A model generated the notes under the pieces. That model was not told the origin of the DNA, ran no database searches, and was given only the letters and a program-made list of their open reading frames with translations. This document shows positions 26,083-36,347 of a stretch of 64,000 nt of DNA, one piece after another. Source of the DNA: Leptolyngbya sp. PCC 6406 (GTDB taxonomy: Bacteria; Cyanobacteriota; Cyanobacteriia; Phormidesmidales; Phormidesmidaceae). A program made the position numbers and the translations under genes. The stretch is from contig NZ_KI913949.1 in the NCBI RefSeq assembly GCF_000332095.2, positions 1,572,411 through 1,636,410 of the forward strand. The letters are read 5' to 3'. Each line of letters starts with the position of its first letter. Position 1 is the first letter of the stretch.

Positions 26083-27600
26083 CTACGCCCCACTTCCAGA
26101 TTGCAGGGCTTCAATGCGCTCACCAATTCTAGAGATATCCGCCAATATTTTTTGTCCTTTGGTTTGCAGCTTAATTTTGCTATCGGGATCTAGGGTGGAG
26201 CGGGCCGCTTCTTGGCAGGCTTGATATTCCGCTTGCAGTTGTACCAGTTGCGCTTGGAGGTCTTGCAGCTCTAGCTGTGCGGCTAGGCCCAGTGGTTGCG
26301 GGCGAGATCGCGCTGCTTCTGGTTTGGGTGGTGCAGAGGGCTGGGGTTCCGGTTTCACAAACAGCTCGCCGTGGTGATTTTCCTGCCATCGCAGGTACAA
26401 CACCGGACGGTACCACTGATTCCCCTCCGGATCCATCCAGGTGCGCCCCGCCTGCACCGCCGCCAGAGCCGACTGCCCCCGCCCCAACACCCGATAAAAC
26501 TGCTCCGCAAAGTCCTGCGCCGCCCGCACCTGCACGCTGTACTGCATCGCCACCACCGCCGGAATCTGGGCATCGATCAACTGCTGGGCAGTGCCATTAA
26601 ACACCGACTTCCCCGTCACCGCCATCCCCGACTGACAGGCACTCAACACCACCAGGGCAATGCCCTGATCCGCCACCAAAGCCGCCAACCTGCGCGCACT
26701 GACAAACTCCGCCTTGCCCTGCTCATCCTCAAAGGCCAGAAACCCCTGGGCCTCCGGTAACGGCGCACCACAACGCTGACAGGTTTCCGCCTTCGTGCTG
26801 GCTTGCAAATGGCCACACACCTGACAGCGCTTGCCAAAGATGCCGTGGCCATCAAAGTGAACCACTTGCGGTGGGGTGGCCGATTCCGTCAGGTACGCAC
26901 TCAGCCCGCGCCAGGTGGGGGTAGGCAACTTTTCGAGGGAAACGGATTCAGCCTTAGCAATGCCAGTTTGGATCGCCTGGGGCTCCCCATCGGACAAGTG
27001 GCCCACATCCCTAGCCCGTGGGGAAACCAACAAGACGCGCAGGCGATCGCCCAAGGGCTGCCGGGGAGGCACCGCATCATAGGCAATGTAGCGAGACAGT
27101 TGCACCCGTCGGTTTAGGAGAAATCGAGTCCCGTCGTGGATCAGTTCCCAAGGGTAATCCGCAAGGCGAGATCGCTTTGCCGCATCCGCCGCAAACTTCA
27201 GCCTGAGATGCAAAGTCGCGCTGGCATTTTCGGCTTGGCGCAGGGCAGATTGAAACGCTTGCCCGACGGGCTGATTGGGCGGCAATAGCGCCTGAAAGAG
27301 GGCTTGCCCAATCCTGGCCAAATAGTCCGGTGCAAAACTGGGATGTCCTGCGGACAAAATCCCAGCCCGCTTCATCCAATCTTGCTCACCGAGCTGGGGA
27401 AAGTGTTCAGATTTGAACCCCCCTGAACTTTCCAACCCCTTAATCACCGTCGTCCGCCAATCCTGTTCACCGTCCCAAAAGGGCAAGGCCGATTCAGACT
27501 CCGCATCACTGCCCAAGGTCGATGCAGTGACGATCGCCTTGAATCGCAGCGAATCCAGCGGCGTCAAATACAGCTCAAACAAATGGGGAGAACTGGCCAT
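26083..27600 (-). CDS. CHAT-domain protease with inserted zinc ribbon
   Basis: A 505-residue protein whose core is a CHAT (caspase-HetF-associated with TPR) cysteine protease domain. The catalytic His252 lies in VVHFDGHGIFG and Cys322 in VVLSACQSGM. Between them, residues 259-277 hold two CxxC pairs (CQVCG and CQRCG), a zinc-ribbon insertion. The N-terminal 180 residues follow the usual CHAT N-terminal pattern (YPWELIHDGTRFLLNRRVQLSRYI). The C-terminus is a coiled coil (LQAEYQACQEAARSTLDPDSKIKL) like the N-terminus of the next protein. CHAT proteases serve as effectors in bacterial death or defence systems. The gene starts two bases after the trypco2 gene stop region. Confidence 0.9.
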   Translation of the reverse strand: MASSPHLFELYLTPLDSLRFKAIVTASTLGSDAESESALPFWDGEQDWRTTVIKGLESSGGFKSEHFPQLGEQDWMKRAGILSAGHPSFAPDYLARIGQALFQALLPPNQPVGQAFQSALRQAENASATLHLRLKFAADAAKRSRLADYPWELIHDGTRFLLNRRVQLSRYIAYDAVPPRQPLGDRLRVLLVSPRARDVGHLSDGEPQAIQTGIAKAESVSLEKLPTPTWRGLSAYLTESATPPQVVHFDGHGIFGKRCQVCGHLQASTKAETCQRCGAPLPEAQGFLAFEDEQGKAEFVSARRLAALVADQGIALVVLSACQSGMAVTGKSVFNGTAQQLIDAQIPAVVAMQYSVQVRAAQDFAEQFYRVLGRGQSALAAVQAGRTWMDPEGNQWYRPVLYLRWQENHHGELFVKPEPQPSAPPKPEAARSRPQPLGLAAQLELQDLQAQLVQLQAEYQACQEAARSTLDPDSKIKLQTKGQKILADISRIGERIEALQSGSGA

Positions 27601-27604
27601 CGGG

Positions 27605-27985
27605 CTAGAAGCGATCGGCTAGGTTGTCCTCTGCCGCCCCGTCTTTCGTCAGGGCCTCTAAGCTGCGCGCGATCGCAGGCATGACCTGCTCCCCGCGAAC
27701 ATCCTTAAACCACTCCACCAGTTGGGCCTTGTCAAACAGCGGTGACAAAGACACCTTCACCGTATGGGTTTTCTCGTGGCTGAGGGTTCCGCCCGCTTCC
27801 CCCCCACCAATCGCGACCACATCAATTTTGATTCCCGCGTTGCCTTCCCGCTTGGCGGTCACCTGTAATTCCAGTTCCACCGAGTCCACAAAAAAGATGG
27901 GTGGCTCACCCTCCTTGTCTGGGGGCGTCAGCAGCTCCTTTTTGACCTGGTTGATGAGTTCAGACAGCCCAATGGGTTGAGTCAT
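27605..27985 (-). CDS. trypco2 (trypsin-co-occurring) domain protein
   Basis: A small protein of 126 residues. The start MTQPIGLSELINQVKKELL, the middle VDSVELELQVTAKREGNAG and the block THTVKVSLSPLF match the trypco2 domain, a small beta-rich module that sits beside trypsin-, CHAT- or caspase-type effectors in bacterial conflict systems. Its role in those systems is probably that of a companion or regulatory partner and is not established. It is the first gene of the six-gene minus-strand operon, whose members are spaced by at most a few bases or overlap. No promoter is clearly visible upstream. Confidence 0.82.
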   Translation of the reverse strand: MTQPIGLSELINQVKKELLTPPDKEGEPPIFFVDSVELELQVTAKREGNAGIKIDVVAIGGGEAGGTLSHEKTHTVKVSLSPLFDKAQLVEWFKDVRGEQVMPAIARSLEALTKDGAAEDNLADRF

Positions 27986-28079
27986 GACAGCCGTAGTTGT
28001 TTTTACCCGTTCCTAATTAAAGCGATGCATCGGCGAGGATGTCATCCTTAATAAGGAAAAATCCCTAACCTCAGTCAAA

Positions 28080-28113
28080 AACCTTGCCGAAAACAGGCAT
28101 TTTCGGCAAGGTT
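28080..28113 (-). terminator. Rho-independent terminator of the coiled-coil gene
   Basis: A perfect 14-bp stem (AACCTTGCCGAAAA with its complement) around a six-base loop, followed on the minus strand by a run of five T. It lies 59 bases downstream of the gene at 28172-29044 and upstream of the conflict operon. Confidence 0.85.
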
Positions 28114-28171
28114 GATTAAACCTGAAAGCGACGCTTCAACCATTTGGGCTATCCTCTAGCTCCGCATGGGA

Positions 28172-29044
28172 TTACCCCGCCAGCCGTCCCCAGATCCGGG
28201 CTACTTCCGCCAGCAGGGTTTGAAAAGTTTCCCGGAAGGCCCGGTGTTCTGCTTGATTGAGGGCGAAATCGCGATCAGCCCTTTCCCGGTCACGCTCTGC
28301 CTGCTCCTGGCTTGCCCGCAAGGCTTCCATAAAAGCTAGATGTTCTGCTTCATTGCGATCGCGATCGCGATCAGCCCTTTCCCGGTCACGCTCTGCCTGC
28401 TCCTGGCTTGCCCGCAAGGCTTCCATAAAAGCTAGATGTTCTGCTTCATTGCGATCGCGATCGCGATCAGCCCTTTCCCGGTCACGCTCTGCCTGCTCCT
28501 GGCTTGCCCGCAAGGCTTCCATAAAAGCTAGATGTTCTGCTTCATTGCGATCGCGATCGCGGTCAGCCTGTTCTCGGTCTGTCTGCAAGGATTCTAGAAA
28601 AGCCTGGTGCTCTGCTTCATTGAGGGCGCGATCGCGGTCAGCCTGTTCTCGGTCTGTCTGCAAGGATTCTAGAAAAGCCTGGTGCTCTGCTTCATTGAGG
28701 GCGCGATCGCGGTCAGCCCGTTCCCGATCGCGGTCAGCCCTTTGGCGATCCGCCCTAGCATCCGCCAGTAGGTTCTCAAACCGCTGGTTTGCTTCCTGCT
28801 GTTCCCGCCTGAATTCTGCTTGGCGCTGCCTGATCTCCCCCTGTTCTTCGGCCATAGTGGTGATCATCCCCACCAAGTCGGTCACACTAGCCCGTAGCTC
28901 CTGATTGCTCTGGGTAATTTGTTCACCCTGTTGCGTTACAGACTGCCTTAGCTCAGAAATCTGTCTGCCGTTTTCCCGCACCGCCAGTAGCGTCACTTCG
29001 GCCAAAGTTTCCAAACGGTCGAGCCGTGTCTCATTCGTCGCCAT
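28172..29044 (-). CDS. Coiled-coil protein with tandem Asp/Arg/Glu repeats
   Basis: Protein of 290 residues predicted as one long charged coiled coil. The N-terminus (ETRLDRLETLAEVTLLAVRE and ITQSNQELRASVTDLVGMI) is typical of a widespread cyanobacterial family of unknown function. The middle holds three 32-residue repeats of the form ERADRDRDRNEAEHLAFMEA and two 25-residue repeats (DRALNEAEHQAFLESLQTD), encoded by near-identical DNA. No enzymatic motif. It ends in FQTLLAEVARIWGRLAG. The terminator at 28080 separates it from the conflict operon, so it is probably an independent gene. Confidence 0.8.
   Translation of the reverse strand: MATNETRLDRLETLAEVTLLAVRENGRQISELRQSVTQQGEQITQSNQELRASVTDLVGMITTMAEEQGEIRQRQAEFRREQQEANQRFENLLADARADRQRADRDRERADRDRALNEAEHQAFLESLQTDREQADRDRALNEAEHQAFLESLQTDREQADRDRDRNEAEHLAFMEALRASQEQAERDRERADRDRDRNEAEHLAFMEALRASQEQAERDRERADRDRDRNEAEHLAFMEALRASQEQAERDRERADRDFALNQAEHRAFRETFQTLLAEVARIWGRLAG
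28277..28564. repeat. Three 96-bp tandem repeats within the coiled-coil gene
   Basis: Units start at 28277, 28373 and 28469 and are almost identical. Each junction carries HIP1-type sequence (GCGATCGCGATCGCGATCAG). They encode the 32-residue repeats and keep the frame. Confidence 0.9.
28565..28714. repeat. Two 75-bp tandem repeats within the coiled-coil gene
   Basis: Units start at 28565 and 28640 and encode the 25-residue repeats. They share their ends with the neighbouring 96-bp array, suggesting both grew by slippage or unequal exchange at HIP1-rich junctions. Confidence 0.88.
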
Positions 29045-29221
29045 CGCCTTGCCCCATCACAAGTTTTCAGATTTTAACCGTTTTAGGATAGGGGTACGGT
29101 CTCTCTCCAAAGCAGCGATAGCCCTTCTGGGCCAGTCCCTGACCACCGCCCGTCCCCGCTCTACCGCCGTTGCTACCTGGGAAAGTTCTTTAGGGGATAC
29201 TTGCGGATCGCTATTCAATCG

Positions 29222-30810
29222 CTATTCAACAGTGAGGCTCCAAATGGGGACATTTTCTAGATTTTCTAGGGGGGTTAAGGTATAGCCGCTGGCGGCACCG
29301 TATTCTGCCATCCAGTCGGCGGGGGGATAGGCCAGAAAGTAGTCGCTATAGCCGGGGGGAACCGCTGGCATTCCTAGGGTGCTGTTGAAGGGAATGAGGG
29401 CTGTGGTGGGGGGCAGTCGGTGGGCCAAGGCAAAGCTCCAGGCATCGCTGTCAAGCAGCACTAGGGGCCGATCCCTGGCTCCTATGATCTGGGCAACGAC
29501 GGGAATGTAGTGGCCGGATTTGTGCCACCAGGTGGGCGCGATCGCATTATTGCCGTAGGACAGGGCTCCGATGGCTAGGATTGCCGTCGCTACCAGGATG
29601 CCGAGGCGGCGGGATGCTCCTTCTAGCCAATGGCCCAAGCTGTAGGCCACCGCCAGTTCCGCCCCGACATAGCAGGGGGTGAAATAGCGAGGAATGCCGG
29701 ACTGCTGTTGGCCGATAGCGATTTCCAAAACCGCGATCGCAGCCAGGGGAACTAGAAATAACAGCAGCGGCAGCAGCCAAGACTGGCGGGGACTGTGGCG
29801 AATACTCAGGCCAAAGCTGTAGCCCACGAGGGCCACCGTGGCGAGGACCACCAAGCCGTAGGGCCACCAGTTTCCCAGGCTGAAGTTGTAGTTCCAGTCA
29901 AAATCGATAAAGCCTCGGGTCAGGGTTAGGCCCAGATTGTGCAGTAATTCCCAGGGACTGGTGCTGGCGGATTGGACCTGCCAGCGGGTGTTGCCCGTGA
30001 GGTTGGCCCGGTAGGGGGCGATGGCCACCAGCCAGGGTAAAAAGGATATCGCCGCCGCGATCGCGGCCACCCAATACCGCCGCAGGGTCAGCGTCCAGCG
30101 GCCCCACTCCAGCCCCAGGACGTAAAGGCATTGGGCCAGCAACACCAGCGGCATATAGAGGAAGGTGTAGAGTCCCAAACTGGCGCTGAGGCCGTACAGT
30201 CCCCAATCTTGCCAGCGGCGGCGGTGTAGGGATTGCACCAGCAGCGCACTGGAGAGCACCGTGAGCAGCAGCCACAAACTATAGGGGCGGGCCTCCTGGG
30301 CGTAGAGGCCATGGAAGGGGGACACCGCCATGAGGGCTACCGCTAGCCCAGCCCGCAAGCGGCTGCGAAATAGGCCCAGGGCCAGGGCATAGAAACTGGG
30401 CAGGGCCAGCAGGCTAAAGAGGACGGCGGTGCTGCGGAGGGCGCTGACGGAGCTGCCAAAGACCCGCACCCAGAGATGGGTCAGGGCGTAGTACAGGGGC
30501 ACATGGGTCGTGTCCTCCGTAATCAGGCTGTGGACCATGGCTCCTAAACCGCGATTGGGCTTCAGGGCGATCTCCTCCAGCAGATCCTCGGCGGTGGTCA
30601 GATGGGGAGGATGGAACAGAGTGGCCACCTCGCCGTTGGTATAGCCGCCGATGTTGAATTGGGTATAGACCTCATCGACCCAGAACAGTTTGTGATCCAG
30701 CCCCCAGCAGCGCAGGATAACTCCCAGGAGGATGGCCAGACCAATGGCGATGGCCAAAGGCCGGTCGGAGACTATCACCATTGGCCAGGATCTTTGGAGA
30801 CGCCGTCCCA

Positions 30811-30811
<1 letters not shown>
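29222..30811 (-). CDS. Glycosyltransferase of the GT39/ArnT-like family
   Basis: A multi-spanning membrane protein of 529 residues, about eleven segments. The first outside loop holds LFWVDEVYTQFNIGGY, the acidic motif of GT-C glycosyltransferases that use lipid-linked sugars (the PMT_2 or dolichol-P-mannose-type family). HGLYAQEARPYSL is the second conserved loop motif. It should transfer a sugar from a polyprenyl phosphate to an acceptor at the outer side of the plasma membrane; donor and acceptor are unknown. The GTG start shares one base with the stop of glcD, so the two genes are coupled. Confidence 0.85.
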
Positions 30812-32313
<1,502 letters not shown>

Positions 32314-32592
32314 CGCCCCCAACGTTTACAACCGAGGCTGCATTCTAGCCTGCCCCTTTGGAGCCCCCTTGTATAGAGACCCCTGGGTAGATCTTAGGCC
32401 GAAGATGACCGCTACGGGTCTGATTGCGGTTCCCACTCGGGTTAAGTACAGGCAAGGGGCTTAAGCCCCTTGTTCGCCGAAGTGCCATGAAGAAGTTGAG
32501 GTGTACCTCACACATTAGGGAGCCGCTATATTTCGTACCCCCACTGGGAACGGGATTTAGCTGAAACACGCCTAAATCGGTATGATCAGGCC

Positions 32593-33603
32593 ATGGAATC
32601 TCTTACCTACTTTCTACCCCAAGTCTGGTTCGCCATTCTGGCCCTGTTTCTGTTTCTCTATGTCATGCTCGACGGCTTCGACCTAGGGGTGGGCATCCTG
32701 TCGCTGACCTCCTCGACCGAAGAGCGGCGGGGCATTCTTATGACCAGCCTGGGCAACGTCTGGGACGCCAATGAAACGTGGCTGGTGATCATGGGGGGCA
32801 GTCTCTTTGGAGCCTTTCCCCTAGCCTACGGCACCATTTTGACCGCCCTCTATCTGCCCATCTGGATCATGATTTTTGGGCTGATCTTTCGGGCGGTGGC
32901 CTTTGAGTTTCGCGAGCATTCCGACAACAAAGTATTGTGGAACCTTGCCTTTGGAGCCGGTAGCTTTATGGCCGCCCTGGGCCAAGGCTTTGCCCTGGGC
33001 GGTGTCCTGGGAGGTATTGAGGTAGATAGTGGCGGTCACTTCATCGGCGGCACCTGGGATTGGCTGAACCTGCCTTCCATCTTGATAGCCCTCACCCTGA
33101 TCCAGGGCTATGTGCTGATCGGGTCCACCTATTTAATTATGAAAACTGAGGGACCCCTGCAAGCCACCCACTACCGCACCGCCAAACTCGCGGCAATCAC
33201 CACCCTAATTGGGGCGTTGCTGATTACGATTACAACCCCGGTACTGATCGAATATGCCCGCGATCGCTTGTTTCAAGCGCCCCAAGTGTACCTATTTGCC
33301 GTGATTCCCCTCTTGGGACTCTTTTTAGTCTGGCAACTGATCAAGAGCCTCAATGCCGAGGCTGAGCGCGCTCCCTTCCTGTGGACGATTCTAATTTTTC
33401 TGTTGACGTTCCTAGGTCTGGCTCTGATTGTCTTCCCCTACATCATCCCCACCCAGGTGACGATCTACGCTGCCGCCGCTGCCCCTAGTTCCCTGGTCTT
33501 TATGATCATCTTTATTGGCTTTCTGATTCCCATCATGCTGGCCTACAACATTTATCAGTACGTTGTGTTTCGCGGCAAAGTTACCGGCGATCACTACGGT
33601 TAA
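32593..33603 (+). CDS. cydB: Cytochrome bd-type quinol oxidase subunit II
   Basis: CydB, 336 residues, is a membrane protein with eight or nine helices and usual length. Family motifs: FYVMLDGFDLG-like (FLYVMLDGFDLGVGIL), NVWDANETWLV, GGSLFGAFPLAY and WDWLNLPSILIALTLIQGY. With CydA it forms the heme b/d oxidase that takes electrons from plastoquinol to oxygen. CydA normally precedes CydB; no cydA lies in the 270 bases upstream or elsewhere in the window, so cydB stands alone here. The small membrane protein at 33686 is on the other strand. Confidence 0.93.
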   Translation: MESLTYFLPQVWFAILALFLFLYVMLDGFDLGVGILSLTSSTEERRGILMTSLGNVWDANETWLVIMGGSLFGAFPLAYGTILTALYLPIWIMIFGLIFRAVAFEFREHSDNKVLWNLAFGAGSFMAALGQGFALGGVLGGIEVDSGGHFIGGTWDWLNLPSILIALTLIQGYVLIGSTYLIMKTEGPLQATHYRTAKLAAITTLIGALLITITTPVLIEYARDRLFQAPQVYLFAVIPLLGLFLVWQLIKSLNAEAERAPFLWTILIFLLTFLGLALIVFPYIIPTQVTIYAAAAAPSSLVFMIIFIGFLIPIMLAYNIYQYVVFRGKVTGDHYG

Positions 33604-33685
33604 GGGATCGGCATTAAGCGGCGGCAGTCATCCCTTTGCCCAAGGTGATTGCTAAAAACCTCAGTCTTTCCCCGGCGACAGGCCC

Positions 33686-33829
33686 CTAGCCCCAATGAAA
33701 TAGGGTACCGATAGGAGCGGGAAGCATCTCGCCCCGGAAGTCGAGGAGTTGGACGAGAAGCAGGTAGGCGATCGCCAGAAGCAGCGACACGGCCCCGGTT
33801 AGTATGGCAACAACTTTGGAACGATCCAT
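33686..33829 (-). CDS. 47-residue single-span membrane protein
   Basis: A short gene beginning MDRSKVVAILTGAVSLLLAI and continuing AYLLLVQLLDFRGEMLPAPI to a TAG stop. It has a positively charged short N-terminus, one membrane helix of about 20 residues, and a short polar tail. The composition and the FRGEMLPAPI tail resemble small conserved cyanobacterial membrane proteins. The frame is clean and the spacer otherwise shows no gene. Function unknown; it converges with cydB, which ends 83 bases away. I think it is real, but homologues could not be checked. Confidence 0.7.
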   Translation of the reverse strand: MDRSKVVAILTGAVSLLLAIAYLLLVQLLDFRGEMLPAPIGTLFHWG

Positions 33830-34009
33830 GGCACAGTCCTCAAGACTAGGGGGATATCGGGGATTCTGGTGTACCTCAACGGTAAACCCTTTGGGTGCTG
33901 GCGGAATATAAGGTTAAGTCACCCCACTACACTAAACGGTACAGTTACCCTAGATAGGGTTTTCGCCTCGTAATCCTCTCTCTTTTTCGGAATAAGGAAC
34001 CGCTACTCT

Positions 34010-35182
34010 ATGGCCACTAATCGCCCCCAATGGCCCCTCTCGGGAACAATGCCCTGGATTTTAGTCGGCGTCCTGATTGTGCTGGCGGGGGGAACGTTTT
34101 GGGGAGTGCGATCGCTGATCGAGGCCCGCCGAGCAGAGCAAGCGGAAACCGTGGTCCCACCCCCCCAGCAGGTTCAGGTGGCGGCCCTAGGTCGGGTGGA
34201 GCCCGCTGGCCGAGTGGTGGAGGTAGTGCCTTCAGAGAGTGGGCGTCTAGAACGATTGATGGTGGCAGAAGGGGATCAGATCACCGCCAATCAGGTTTTA
34301 GCCTATCTAGATCTCTATGATGTGCGGTTAGCGGAGCGAGACTATGCCGCCAGCCAACTCACAGAGGCTCGCGCCCTGCTAGCGGCCCAGACCCAGGCCG
34401 GAGAAGCCAACATCCAAGAAGCCCAGACCCGCATTGGGCAAATCGACGGTCCCCAGGCTGCCGCCATCCAAGCCCAACAGGACACCATTGCCAGTTTGCA
34501 GGCCCAACTCAATGGAGCCGAGCTGGATTTGGCTCGATTCCAGCGCCTGCACCAAGATGGGGCAATCTCTCGCCAAGACCTGGATCAGCAACAGACTGTG
34601 GTTACCCAACTGCGACGACAGATTGACAGCGCTGAAAACCGGAGGCGCGAACTCCAAGCTGCCCGGTCCAGCGGCCTCACCAATGCCCAGGCCCAGGTTG
34701 GTTCCCAGGCGGCAAGTCTGCAACTGGCCCAAGCTCAAGTACAGGTAGAGTCAGCGGCTCAGAATCTAGTCTTAGCAGAGGCACGACTGGCCCAAACCAT
34801 TGTCCGCGCCCCTAGTGCGGGCCAGGTGCTGCGGCTCTACGGGGAACCGGGAGAGGCCATTAGCCCCAGTCAGCCGATTCTGGCCTTAGGGAATACGGAG
34901 CAAATGTATGTGGTAGCGGAGGTCTATGAGACCGATGTAGGGCTGGTGGCGGTGGGACAACGGGCCAATATCACGAGTCGCAATGGAGCCTTTGATCAAA
35001 CCTTAACGGGCACAGTGGAGCAGGTGGGGTTGCAAATTTTCAAAAATGATGTGCTGGACGATGACCCCACCGCCAATGCTGATGCTCGGGTGGTGGAGGT
35101 GCGGGTACGGATTGACCAGAGTGAGGTGGTACGAGGATTGACCAATTTGCAGGTGGATGTGTTGATTGATGTGGAGAGGTGA
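34010..35182 (+). CDS. devB: DevB-like periplasmic adaptor (membrane fusion protein)
   Basis: Protein of 390 residues with an N-terminal signal anchor (MPWILVGVLIVLAGGTFWGV). The lipoyl-like halves are GRVEPAGRVVEVVPSESGRLERLMVAEGDQ and IVRAPSAGQVLRLYGEPGE. Between them lies a long Gln/Ala-rich coiled-coil hairpin. The C-terminal beta-barrel contains VVAEVYETDVGLV. DevB proteins link an inner-membrane DevCA pump to a TolC-like channel; in heterocyst formers the pump exports envelope glycolipids, elsewhere the cargo is unknown. The next gene, devC, begins at the base after the stop. Confidence 0.92.
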   Translation: MATNRPQWPLSGTMPWILVGVLIVLAGGTFWGVRSLIEARRAEQAETVVPPPQQVQVAALGRVEPAGRVVEVVPSESGRLERLMVAEGDQITANQVLAYLDLYDVRLAERDYAASQLTEARALLAAQTQAGEANIQEAQTRIGQIDGPQAAAIQAQQDTIASLQAQLNGAELDLARFQRLHQDGAISRQDLDQQQTVVTQLRRQIDSAENRRRELQAARSSGLTNAQAQVGSQAASLQLAQAQVQVESAAQNLVLAEARLAQTIVRAPSAGQVLRLYGEPGEAISPSQPILALGNTEQMYVVAEVYETDVGLVAVGQRANITSRNGAFDQTLTGTVEQVGLQIFKNDVLDDDPTANADARVVEVRVRIDQSEVVRGLTNLQVDVLIDVER

Positions 35183-36328
35183 ATGGGGCGGACTCCGTTG
35201 GCTTGGCTGAATCTGCTCCACGAGCGCACTCGATTGGGGGTGGCGATCGCGGGGGTAGGCTTTGCGGTGCTTTTGATTTTTATGAATCTAGGGTTCCGGG
35301 GGGCATTGCTGGCGACCGCGACCAATATCTACGACCAGTTCAATGGGGATATTTTTCTCCTCTCTCCCCAAACGTTGGAGATTAGTTCCTCTAAGTCCTT
35401 TCCGCGATCGCGCCTTTATCAGGTAGCAGGTATCGAAGGCGTGGAGCGGGTGATGCCTCTGTATGCGGAATATCTGTTGTGGCGCAACCCCGATACTGGC
35501 GTTAGTCGGGCCATGTTCGTCTATGGCATCAATCCCCAGGATCCGGTTTTTCTGATGCCGGAACTCCAGGATGAAACTGCGATCGCATCCCTCTCCCAGC
35601 CCAACATAGTCTTTATTGACCGCCTTTCCCGCGAGGAATTTGGCCCCCAAACCACGGGCCTAGAAACCGAGGCAGGGCGGCGGCGGGTCACCATTGGGGG
35701 CCAATACACCCTTGGCGGGGGCTTTGCTGCCGATGGCACCGTGATCATGAGTGATCAGAACTTCCGGCGCTTTTTTAGCCCCCGCCCCCTCAATCTGATT
35801 AACCTAGGGGTGATCAAACTCACACCGGGCACCGACCCCAACCGGGTCATTCCCCTGATGGAGGCCCGTCTCCCCGCCGATGTCATGGTCTATACCAAAG
35901 CCCAAATCATCGACAATGACCGCCGCTTTTGGATGGAAACCACCGCCATCGGCTTCATCTTTGGTCTTGGGGTAGTCGTCTCGTTTATCGTTGGCACCGT
36001 CATCGTCTATCAGATTCTCTACACCGATATCCGCGACCACATGATGGAGTACGCCACGCTCAAGGCCATGGGCTACAGCGGCCTATACCTATTTCAACTG
36101 GTGCTCCAAGAGGCAGTAATACTAGCGCTCATGGGCTACGTGCCAGGATTGATCATCTCCCTGGGCCTCTACGAACTTACCGTCACCGCCACCGCTGGCA
36201 GCCTCCCCGTCGCCATGACCTTCTCCCGCATCATCTTTGTGTTGCTCCTCACCATCGTCATGTGTAGCGCCTCTGGCCTGATCTCCGTTCGCAAGGCCGT
36301 CACCACCGACCCCGCCGACGTGTTTTAG
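35183..36328 (+). CDS. devC: DevC-like ABC exporter permease
   Basis: A 381-residue FtsX/MacB-type permease with four membrane segments: one near residue 20 (GVAIAGVGFAVLLIFMNLGF) and three at the C-terminus. A large periplasmic domain lies between them. WLNLLHERTRLGVA and the block AMFVYGINPQDPVF match DevC of cyanobacteria. It pairs with DevB, but the ATPase gene devA that normally completes devBCA is not present: a strong hairpin (36348-36388) and then oppositely oriented genes follow. The ATPase must come from elsewhere if the pump works. Confidence 0.92.
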   Translation: MGRTPLAWLNLLHERTRLGVAIAGVGFAVLLIFMNLGFRGALLATATNIYDQFNGDIFLLSPQTLEISSSKSFPRSRLYQVAGIEGVERVMPLYAEYLLWRNPDTGVSRAMFVYGINPQDPVFLMPELQDETAIASLSQPNIVFIDRLSREEFGPQTTGLETEAGRRRVTIGGQYTLGGGFAADGTVIMSDQNFRRFFSPRPLNLINLGVIKLTPGTDPNRVIPLMEARLPADVMVYTKAQIIDNDRRFWMETTAIGFIFGLGVVVSFIVGTVIVYQILYTDIRDHMMEYATLKAMGYSGLYLFQLVLQEAVILALMGYVPGLIISLGLYELTVTATAGSLPVAMTFSRIIFVLLLTIVMCSASGLISVRKAVTTDPADVF

Positions 36329-36347
36329 CATGTTGCAGCTAAATGGG

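Noticed and set aside
13832..28000. Prophage
   Set aside because: No integrase, capsid, terminase or tail gene is visible; only IS, intron and MITE elements.
28277..28714. CRISPR array
   Set aside because: The repeats are contiguous coding repeats with no unique spacers, and no cas genes are present.
28257..28904. Plus-strand Arg/Ser-rich frame opposite the coiled-coil gene
   Set aside because: A shadow of the repeat DNA; the minus-strand protein has a normal family N-terminus and a terminator.
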